A stretch of DNA of 64,000 bases. It comes from Cristatella mucedo (taxonomy: Eukaryota > Bryozoa > Phylactolaemata > Cristatellidae). The stretch is taken from assembly GCA_009760855.2 (NCBI GenBank), contig WPIO01000102.1, positions 1,054,001 through 1,118,000 on the forward strand. The letters are read 5' to 3'. This document shows, in pieces, positions 9,386 to 16,430 of this stretch. A program made the translations under genes and the position numbers. The number at the start of each line of letters is the position of its first letter. The first letter of the stretch is position 1. Below the pieces are notes generated by a model that was not told the origin of the DNA, did not search any database, and saw only the letters and a list, made by a program, of their open reading frames with translations.

Positions 9386-9715
9386 ATGTCCGTAAGCACC
9401 GCAATAAAGGAAAAAATCAAAGAAACAATTAAATCAAATCCAGTTGTTTTATATATGAAGGGCACGGAGATTGCTCCAATGTGTGGTTTTTCTGCCAAGG
9501 TGGTTAATATTCTTCAGTCTCATGATGTAGATTTTCTTGCTGTGAATGTTTTGGAATCGGAAGAGCTGAGAAATGGCATCAAGTATTACAATAATTGGCC
9601 AACCATTCCTCAGCTTTTTATTGCTGGAGAGTTTGTTGGTGGTTGTGATATAGTTGTCGGCATGAATGAAGATGGTTCATTGTTGGATCTCCTTAAGGAA
9701 AATGGTTTAAAATAA
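9386..9715 (+). CDS. grxD: monothiol glutaredoxin, Grx4 type
   Basis: Monothiol glutaredoxin that carries or assembles Fe-S clusters, often with BolA. It has 109 residues from the ATG at 9386; an upstream GTG at 9374 is less likely. The active-site motif is CGFS near residue 33, in the context KGTEIAPMCGFSAKVV. The glutathione-site blocks WPTIPQLFI and GEFVGGCDI follow. Length and motifs match the Grx4/GrxD family fully. It lies between rpsT and a membrane-protein gene. Confidence 0.95.
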   Translation: MSVSTAIKEKIKETIKSNPVVLYMKGTEIAPMCGFSAKVVNILQSHDVDFLAVNVLESEELRNGIKYYNNWPTIPQLFIAGEFVGGCDIVVGMNEDGSLLDLLKENGLK

Positions 9716-9720
9716 TCTTT

Positions 9721-10587
9721 ATGACCATAGATAGAGCGGGAGATTCTTCCGAGCCCCCCTCTGGGGGAGTTTTATCTCTTTTGATTTTTAGGCGATTTTA
9801 TTTCTTTTTTGCAAGATCAAGTCTTGTTTTTTCTTTGCTATTTTTGGCTTCTGGCACCATTGGTCTTTCTTTAAATATTCTTTATTCTGTCTGTAAAAGT
9901 TCGGTATTGACTTTTCCTTTTGTAACATTATTTTATGTTTTTTTTGCCAAATTCCTTTTGGCTATTTCATTAAGCAATACTTTATCTCATAAAATTTATT
10001 TTATTTTTTGTAGATTTGTAACTTCATCTGTCGAAAATGTTTTGCATGCTGTGCAGTTTTTCTCCAAAATTACTATAAATACACATATTTTGGCTGTTGA
10101 TTTTTGTTCCAAATTATTGACTACAGGTTTTTTTGTTTCAGAAAAAAATGCTAGCTTGTTATACAACGCAAAAATGAAAAAGGGAGCGGTTTTATTTCAT
10201 ATAGCTTTAGGATTGATGTTTTGCAATTTTACTGTCTGCAAAAATGTTTTTTCTTTATTGCAAAATATATCGCACAATTTCTTAAATGCACTAGTCAGTT
10301 TTGCGATTGTCGCCCTATGTTATGATGTAATTTTTTATGTTTTGGGATGGTTTATTTCTTGTGTTGAAGAAGCCATATTTATTTTTTGCTGTTTTTTTTA
10401 TATATCTCAGATTTTGAGGTGTTTTTTTTCAAGTATAGAATTTTTTTGGCTTGCTTGTGGAATATCTTTTAATCGTATTGAAAATTTTTTATTTTTGCAC
10501 ATAAAAAACTATAGGTTAGATGTTTTTCATTCATCCCAAAATAGCCTTCTTGTATTGGTTTTAAATTATAAATTTAATTATAATTAA
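9721..10587 (+). CDS. Phe-rich integral membrane protein, unknown function
   Basis: Unrecognised 288-codon frame with a very high Phe, Leu and Ser content and at least four hydrophobic stretches (about residues 20-60, 65-85, 150-175 and 190-235). A GC-rich hairpin with a T run lies inside its first 20 codons. The ATG at 9721 may therefore not be the true start; a TTG at 9779 is an alternative. T-rich DNA gives Phe-rich frames by chance, but 288 uninterrupted codons is long for that. Only 10 bases separate its stop from the next gene. Confidence 0.5.
   Translation: MTIDRAGDSSEPPSGGVLSLLIFRRFYFFFARSSLVFSLLFLASGTIGLSLNILYSVCKSSVLTFPFVTLFYVFFAKFLLAISLSNTLSHKIYFIFCRFVTSSVENVLHAVQFFSKITINTHILAVDFCSKLLTTGFFVSEKNASLLYNAKMKKGAVLFHIALGLMFCNFTVCKNVFSLLQNISHNFLNALVSFAIVALCYDVIFYVLGWFISCVEEAIFIFCCFFYISQILRCFFSSIEFFWLACGISFNRIENFLFLHIKNYRLDVFHSSQNSLLVLVLNYKFNYN
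9751..9773 (+). terminator. probable intrinsic terminator of rpsT-grxD
   Basis: A five-pair C:G stem (9755-9759 with 9763-9767) around a TCT loop, followed by AGTTTTATCTCTTTT. It is the most GC-rich spot in its neighbourhood and lies just after grxD. It falls inside the first codons of the following reading frame, which casts doubt on that frame's annotated start. Confidence 0.5.
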
Positions 10588-10597
10588 TTATTTTTTT

Positions 10598-11878
10598 ATG
10601 TTATTATTATTAATAACTGCTTTATTTGTTGTTTCTGCATTTTTTGCGGCAGCGGAGACGGGTTTCGTGGCCTCTTCGGAAGATAAATTATTCAAGATGT
10701 CTAAAGAAGGCAATGCAAATGCGGACGTTGTGACCGAAATGATGAAGAAAAAAGAATCTGTTGTTTCTGCTGCTTTGCTGGGAAATAATGTTGTTAATAC
10801 TGTAATTTCTGCCTTGGCGACCGTATTTGCAATTGAAATGGCACCAAAAGATAGTGATATAGTAGTAACAATTGCGGCCGCCGTTATTGCACTTGCAATT
10901 TTTATTTTTTGTGAGGTTTTGCCAAAGGCAATAAGTCTGCAAAATCCTGAGAAAATTTCAACAAAATTAGCGCCTTTGTTTAAAATTTTCGTTTTCATAA
11001 CTCATCCAATTTTGGTTACAACTAATATGTTTGTTGGTCTGTTGCTGAAGTTATTTGGAATGAACAACAAAGAACACTTAACCCTAGTTTCGCCGCAACA
11101 AGAATTGAAAATGGTTGTAGAGATGAAGCACAAACAAGGTAAATTTGTGAAGCACGAAAGAGATATGTTGGATGGAGTTTTGGAGCTTGATGAGGTTGCG
11201 GTGAGGGAAATTATGCAACATAGAGGTGATGTGGAAATGATAGAGCTAAATATGTCAATTGAAGATTTAATTCAAAAAGTCATGCAATCACGCTACAGCA
11301 GGCTGCCGGTATATAATGGTTCCGTTGATAATATTGTTGGCATACTGCATGTTAGGGATTTTTTGACAGCATTTCACCAAAACCCTCATGTAAAAATTAA
11401 AGATGTCGTAAAGCCGCCGTTTTTTGTTTCTGAGGGTACAAGCTTAAAGGTGCAGTTGGCAGAGTTTCGTCGCACTAGAAGCCATTTGGCGTGCGTGGTT
11501 GATGAGTATGGCGGCTTGATGGGAATAGTTACTCTGGAAGATTTAATTGAAGAAATTATTGGAAATATAGAAGATGAAAGAGATAAAGATGAAGACGAAG
11601 TTACAGAGATGGAGGACGGCAGTTTTTTGATAGTTGGAGACTATCAGGTCAGAGATTTTGCCAGAAGATTTAATCTAGAAATAGAAGATCATAATATAGC
11701 AACGGTTGCAGGGTTAATTATAGAGGCCTTAGGACGTCTGCCAAAAATTGGCGAGGGAGTAGATTTGTGTGGCCATAAATTAACAATTCACGATACAGAG
11801 CGTAATAAAATAAAGTTTATTAAAATGACAAAAATCGATCCAGAAGCAGATAAAGATAATATAAAATTGGCCAGTTAA
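10598..11878 (+). CDS. CNNM/CorC (HlyC, TlyC-like) transporter-associated membrane protein
   Basis: Inner-membrane protein of the CNNM/CorC family, linked in other bacteria to magnesium or cobalt export; some relatives are annotated as haemolysins, often without proof. It has 426 residues. The N-terminal DUF21 membrane domain occupies about residues 1-165 and includes FFAAAETGF and the family block FCEVLPKAI. A CBS pair follows at about 195-320 (SRYSRLPVYNG, HLACVVDEYGGLMGIVTLEDL), then the C-terminal CorC/HlyC domain (DGSFLIVGDYQVRDFARRF, VAGLIIEALGRLP). The next gene starts 16 bases later. Confidence 0.93.
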   Translation: MLLLLITALFVVSAFFAAAETGFVASSEDKLFKMSKEGNANADVVTEMMKKKESVVSAALLGNNVVNTVISALATVFAIEMAPKDSDIVVTIAAAVIALAIFIFCEVLPKAISLQNPEKISTKLAPLFKIFVFITHPILVTTNMFVGLLLKLFGMNNKEHLTLVSPQQELKMVVEMKHKQGKFVKHERDMLDGVLELDEVAVREIMQHRGDVEMIELNMSIEDLIQKVMQSRYSRLPVYNGSVDNIVGILHVRDFLTAFHQNPHVKIKDVVKPPFFVSEGTSLKVQLAEFRRTRSHLACVVDEYGGLMGIVTLEDLIEEIIGNIEDERDKDEDEVTEMEDGSFLIVGDYQVRDFARRFNLEIEDHNIATVAGLIIEALGRLPKIGEGVDLCGHKLTIHDTERNKIKFIKMTKIDPEADKDNIKLAS

Positions 11879-11894
11879 TTAACAATAATTTCTT

Positions 11895-12449
11895 ATGTAT
11901 TGCATTGTGCCCTATAAACTTAGTAGTCCAAAAATTGCAAATGATGTTTTTATTGCAGCTGGTTCTAGCTTAATTGGAGAGATTGAGTTGGAAAATAAGG
12001 TTGGCATTTGGTATAATTGTGTCTTGCGTGGAGATGTGGCAAAAATTTTAATCGGAGAAAATAGCAACGTGCAGGATGGCACTATAATTCATGGCACCAG
12101 ACCGAACCATCTCTTTAACAAGACTTCAGAATCTGGTGGCTCTATAAATGTTGGTAAAAATGTTACTATTGGACACGCTTGTATTTTGCATGCTTGCAAT
12201 GTGGCCGATAATTGTTTTGTTGGCATGGGTTCTATTTTAATGGATCTTTCCACTATGGAGCCAAATTCTATGTTGGCAGCTGGCAGTTTGTTAACAACTG
12301 GAAAAACAGTGCGAGCTGGAGAGCTTTGGGGTGGGCGTCCCGCAAGATTTATGCGACCGCTTACTGCGGAAGAAGTGGCATACATTCAAACTTCTGCAGA
12401 TAATTATTGGTTGCTGGCATTGGAGCACAGATTGGCTACATCAATATGA
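11895..12449 (+). CDS. gamma-carbonic-anhydrase-like hexapeptide-repeat protein
   Basis: Left-handed beta-helix protein of the gamma carbonic anhydrase/YrdA-PaaY group, 184 residues and normally trimeric. Hexapeptide rungs run through the middle. The three histidines expected to bind metal are present in IIHGT, IGHACILHAC (two histidines). The upstream block VQDGTIIHG and the later MGSILMD and WGGRPAR.MRPLT also match the family. Catalytic activity cannot be inferred; many relatives have little. The stop overlaps the trmD start (ATGA), so the two are coupled. Confidence 0.9.
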   Translation: MYCIVPYKLSSPKIANDVFIAAGSSLIGEIELENKVGIWYNCVLRGDVAKILIGENSNVQDGTIIHGTRPNHLFNKTSESGGSINVGKNVTIGHACILHACNVADNCFVGMGSILMDLSTMEPNSMLAAGSLLTTGKTVRAGELWGGRPARFMRPLTAEEVAYIQTSADNYWLLALEHRLATSI

Positions 12450-13135
12450 AGGTTACAATTTTTAGTAGCTTGGTGGAGTTTTTTAATAATATCGCGGATA
12501 TTTCTATTTTAGGCAGAGCCATAAGAGATAAAATTTGGCAACTCTATTTGGTTGATTTGCGCAAGTACGGCCTAGGTGGCTATAAGCAAATAGACGACAC
12601 TCCTTATGGCGGTGGTTCTGGCATGATCTTGCGTTCTGATGTGGCGGGAGCGGCAATTGACGACAATTTTGTAAGAAATCCAGATATAAGGCAAAAGTTT
12701 ATCGTCACTTCGCCTCGTGGCTATCTTTTTGATCAAAAAATTGCTGAAGATTGGGCTAAAAATGTTGATGAATTGTTTATCTTAAATAACAGATTTGAGG
12801 GCATTGACCAGAGGGTAATAAATTACTACAATATAGAGGAAGTTAGCATTGGAAATTATGTTTTATTGGGTGGAGAGGTGGCCAGTTTGGTGATTTTGGA
12901 GGCAGTGATAAGATTGCTTGATTATGCCGTTTATAATAAAGATTCTCTTCAAGAAGAGAGTTTTTCTGCTGCTTTGGATGGCATGTTGGAGTACGATCAC
13001 TATACCAAGCCAGCAATCTGGAAAGATATGTTGGTGCCAGAGGTTTTGCAATCTGGAAATCATGCAAAAATTAACAATTGGCGTAAGGAAAATTCGGCAA
13101 TAAAAACAAGCAATCGTCTGAAAATCAATTCATAG
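12446..13135 (+). CDS. trmD: tRNA (guanine-37-N1)-methyltransferase
   Basis: SPOUT-class enzyme that methylates G37 of tRNAs, using SAM, to prevent frameshifting. It has 229 residues from the ATG at 12446, which overlaps the previous stop; an earlier in-frame start at 12407 is inside the neighbour and unlikely. Family blocks are present: PYGGGSGMILR, NRFEGIDQRV, and the knot motif SIGNYVLLGGEVASLVILEAVIRL near 135-160. rplS, which often follows trmD, is not next; a 345-bp region without a gene follows (13136-13480). Confidence 0.95.
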   Translation: MKVTIFSSLVEFFNNIADISILGRAIRDKIWQLYLVDLRKYGLGGYKQIDDTPYGGGSGMILRSDVAGAAIDDNFVRNPDIRQKFIVTSPRGYLFDQKIAEDWAKNVDELFILNNRFEGIDQRVINYYNIEEVSIGNYVLLGGEVASLVILEAVIRLLDYAVYNKDSLQEESFSAALDGMLEYDHYTKPAIWKDMLVPEVLQSGNHAKINNWRKENSAIKTSNRLKINS

Positions 13136-13480
13136 TTTTTACAAAATTGTTTGGTGTGATTAATTTTGCGTGTCATTGGCTTTATGTGGAACATTATTGC
13201 AGACTTTGTGCTGCGGTAGAAATTCACTTTTAGTGTATTTTGGGCGGTGTATAAAAATTTAATTCCATAATAGGCAGTGTTGATTTATTAAAATAAGTTT
13301 GTATTGTGCCCCTTAAGATAGCTTTTTTATTGCTTGGCAGTGGGGGTGTATTTTTCTATCAAAGATTGTGTTTAATACATATTTCTAATGATATCAATCT
13401 CTCTAATTTGTGGTTGGTTTTGATTTTGGACTTGTATAAATGTTGTCGCAAGAGTTTTTAATATTTTTATATCCGAAAGG
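13136..13480. other. gene-free region between convergent trmD and virB10
   Basis: No supportable gene or RNA was seen. The two flanking genes converge on this segment. It is T-rich on the plus strand and shows no clear stem-plus-T-run terminator. Confidence 0.4.
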
Positions 13481-15040
13481 CTATTGCAGCATGATTTTTC
13501 TAAAAGGTGGTACGGTAATGTCTGCATTTACTATCACTTTAATTTTTGTTCCCTGAGGTAAGCTGATAATTGGCATTAAATTGCCCGTGCCGGCGGTAAG
13601 ATTGTTAATTAAGTTTGTTGCAGTTTGAATTGCTGACTGGGCGGCGTAATTTAGCGGCGTTGTTCCAGTTACTACCGTGTTTCCAGTTGCGGAATTGGTG
13701 GTTGAGGTTTGGGTTGTGTTGGGACTTAGTTGCTGTGCTATCAATCCAGTACCAAGACTGGTTAGGGTTACCAAAAGTGCATTAGCGATAGAATCTCCAA
13801 CTCTATTATCTACATCTCCCTGCAGTCCAGCTCTTCCAAATTGATCCGCAGCTTGTGCGCTTAATGTTACGCTTAGTCCATCGGGTCGAACTATTCTGGA
13901 CCATGATATGGTAACTCTGGATTGACCTCTGGTTGTGGCTGTAGCATAGGTGCCAAAAATTCTTGAGCCTCTGGGAATTAAAATTTTATTTCCCACCTCT
14001 CCGTATACATCGTTTGCAATGATCGCTCTTGCCGGCCCTGGAAGTTGGGTGTTGATTGCCGTTTCAAGTATTGCATCAAGTGTTTTTCCTTGAATGATGG
14101 TTGTATCCAGATTTGCAACCGTTTGAGAGTTGTTGTTTTGTTCTGATTTCTGTCTAACAGAGAGAGCGGCTCCATTTACTATCAAAAAATCATCCTTACC
14201 GCCAGTTGTGCCACCAGAACCACTCAATCCAGATTGTGAATTTGCAGAGGTGCTACTGGATGGCGTTTCACCCTGTCCAGACATCACAAACATACTTAAT
14301 TGGCGTTTTTGCTCTGGCGTTAGGTCTGCGCTGCTTACGGTTGGTAGGTTGTTTGGATTTGCCATGTTGTTGGGATCATTTGCTTGTTGTTGATTTCCCC
14401 TACCATCCATGTTTGTTGTTGCGGCACCAACAAGTCCCCCAGAATTTTCTGGCATTGGCGGTATTGATGGTTCTGGATTGGCCACTGGAATGGGTATGGT
14501 TGGAATGGGAGGCATTCCCGAATTATTTTGCGTCGTTGCGTCAGGGGTGCTTTCTATTGGTATATTTAGGGGAGGCAAGTCTGGTTCTGGCATATTGCTG
14601 AAGGGTTGTGATTGGCTTACAGGTACTTCTTTATTTGCGAATGGGTCTGTTGTGGGGTCTTCTTTTTTTGCCACTATATAGCCATTTCCAACACGCTTTA
14701 TTGGCTTATCGGCAAATGATTCTTGTTTTTCTTCTGTTGGTGTGGCCTGTTGAGTGGCATCTTCACTGGATTGATAATTTGGATCTGGGGCAAAGAACAT
14801 TTTATAAACCAACCCAACTCCACCAACTGCAGTAAAAAATATTTTTATTGTGTTGCGAAACCTGTCGTTTTTTAGTATAGCGGCCAGTTTTTGGCGAGGA
14901 TTTTTCTTGGGATCAGGTGGCGGCTCGGCCGCAGTGTCTTCCGAAGAAGTTGACTCCATGCCCTCCTCAATCACCTCTGAATCTTCAAGATCTTCGGTGT
15001 ACTCTACCTCCTCTGGTTCTTTTTTTCTAGAAGCACGCAT
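13481..15040 (-). CDS. virB10: type IV secretion channel protein VirB10/TrbI
   Basis: Component of the P-type (Rickettsiales rvh) type IV secretion channel, spanning inner and outer membranes. From the ATG at 15040 it has 519 residues. It has an acidic cytoplasmic N-terminus, one membrane helix near 63-83, a proline-rich periplasmic linker near 120-225, and the VirB10/TrbI beta-barrel domain at the C-terminus (IPRGSRIFGTY, GQSRVTISWSRIVRPDG, GDVDNRVGDS, LPQGTKIKVIVNADI). In most Rickettsiales it sits with virB8, B9, B11 and D4; here no other secretion gene is in view. Upstream lie a 51-bp repeat and an IS copy. Confidence 0.92.
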   Translation of the reverse strand: MRASRKKEPEEVEYTEDLEDSEVIEEGMESTSSEDTAAEPPPDPKKNPRQKLAAILKNDRFRNTIKIFFTAVGGVGLVYKMFFAPDPNYQSSEDATQQATPTEEKQESFADKPIKRVGNGYIVAKKEDPTTDPFANKEVPVSQSQPFSNMPEPDLPPLNIPIESTPDATTQNNSGMPPIPTIPIPVANPEPSIPPMPENSGGLVGAATTNMDGRGNQQQANDPNNMANPNNLPTVSSADLTPEQKRQLSMFVMSGQGETPSSSTSANSQSGLSGSGGTTGGKDDFLIVNGAALSVRQKSEQNNNSQTVANLDTTIIQGKTLDAILETAINTQLPGPARAIIANDVYGEVGNKILIPRGSRIFGTYATATTRGQSRVTISWSRIVRPDGLSVTLSAQAADQFGRAGLQGDVDNRVGDSIANALLVTLTSLGTGLIAQQLSPNTTQTSTTNSATGNTVVTGTTPLNYAAQSAIQTATNLINNLTAGTGNLMPIISLPQGTKIKVIVNADITVPPFRKIMLQ

Positions 15041-15170
15041 GTTATAAAGTAGGCACAAAAGCAATCACGAAAGCATAGATATATTACATTAATAAAAAAC
15101 AAGATAAATTTACACCATATATAATAACAAAATTAATGTCAGAAAGAATCACATCAAACCAATGGAAAGA

Positions 15171-15221
15171 TAGAATATAAATATTCTTTTTGCTCTCATT
15201 TGGCAAAACATCAGGTATTAT
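15171..15221 (-). repeat. 51-bp dispersed repeat, copy A, upstream of virB10
   Basis: Nearly identical (one mismatch) and in the same orientation to 20271-20321. It lies about 130 bp upstream of the virB10 ATG. Read on the minus strand it contains TTGCCA, 17 bases, then TATTTA, a possible sigma-70-like promoter, followed by TTTATATTCTA. The other copy is upstream of the large effector-like gene. Confidence 0.6.
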
Positions 15222-15258
15222 AATTAAGTAATAAGCAGTAATAAGCGAATATTAAGAT

Positions 15259-15940
15259 TTATGGGTATTTTAATAAACCTAAATCAAAAAACATCTTATA
15301 GACTAACAAATTGCAATTGCATTTGTATGGGCACCAACCAACAAATTCATTTGCAAACTTCCCTTCTAAGCATAAAAATTGCATTACCTTGTTTAAAGAC
15401 TCTCTAGATTTAACATAAGCCTTTGCTTTATGGGCTAAACAAGGAATATAATGCCTCATTTTTACATTAAAGCTTTCCACCAAACAAGTTTCACTTTTTA
15501 AGACCAAATGCTTAACTTTACTTGGCAAAAAGGCATCAGCATTATAAGTAAAATTATCATCTGTTGCAACAATTTTTATATCATGATGAAGAAGAATTTT
15601 TTCTAACATTCTTTTTGCAGAAATTTCCAAACCAGAACAAATTTCCAAACCAGAGCCTAGATAAAATGCAAACCAACACAGAGAGCCCATTTCAACAGCA
15701 ATCCAAATTCTGGTTTGATTTTTTCGTTGTTAAAAAAGTATAAAGTTCATCCATTGCAACGATTACAATATCGCAACAAGCATAATGCTTACTTGTGTTG
15801 ATAGGTAACTGTGTAGCTTTATTTTTAATCCAGTGAACCATTAATTGATATGAAATTTTTTTATCAAACATTTTGCTTAAAATTCTTGCAGTTCTGCGAT
15901 AATTATTTCCCTCAGAGAATAATATTAATATTAATATCAA
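15259..15940 (-). pseudogene. IS1-family transposase, broken into frames (copy 1)
   Basis: DDE transposase of the IS1 type. Frame one (15692-15940, TTG start) has the helix-turn-helix region NNYRRTARILSKMF and the first catalytic Asp in VAMDELYTF. Frame two (15259-15690) has the second Asp in TDDNFTYNADAF and the Glu in LVESFNVKMRHYIP. The frames join at an A6 tract (TTKK/KNQTRIWIAVEMG). Upstream, the zinc-ribbon part (CKSCKKC) is split by more frame changes and a TGA. Frame two runs past the IS end into flanking DNA. All defects are shared with copy 2. Confidence 0.7.
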
Positions 15941-16139
15941 TGTGGTTTATATGATTTGTACATCATATTTTGTTTCTTTCATCAAAATGTACAATTTGAC
16001 ATTTTTTACAACTTTTACACAAAACCTTTGTTTTCTTAACTTATCAAACCCTTGTTTATAAGGCTTGTTGATGAACAATGTTTATAAATCACAAATCATA
16101 TATAATTATATATGATTTGTTGGGAGGGGGGGTGTTGGT
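15332..16139 (-). mobile_element. IS1-type insertion sequence, copy 1
   Basis: About 808 bp, nearly identical to the copy at 54922-55714 and in inverted orientation to it. Ends carry short inverted repeats (ACCAAC... at the left end, TTGGTTGGTG at the right end of the element). No target-site duplication was evident. A palindrome (AATCATATATAATTATATATGATT class) lies just inside the left end. Relative to copy 2 it contains an 18-bp internal duplication that adds six residues (CSGLEI repeat) to the second reading frame. Confidence 0.75.
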
Positions 16140-16430
16140 TAATTAAAGCATTTTTATGGGGGTGATAAAGCATTGCCGCACTGTTAAATAAATACGAAAG
16201 AACAAATTATTTATTACAATGCAATTTGTATGCTTTGGACTGTTGCAATAAAAAACTCACAGTAATAATAGGAGCTATAATAGGTACTATGCTTGCAAGC
16301 TTCAGATTGACCTTGTATGATAGTGGCTGTCAATTTGCTTATTTTATGCTTCTAAAAAGATGATTCCGCTAATTCAATACATGGAAAGAATACTTCTATT
16401 AAATTACATATTATCTACAATAATCTTGAC

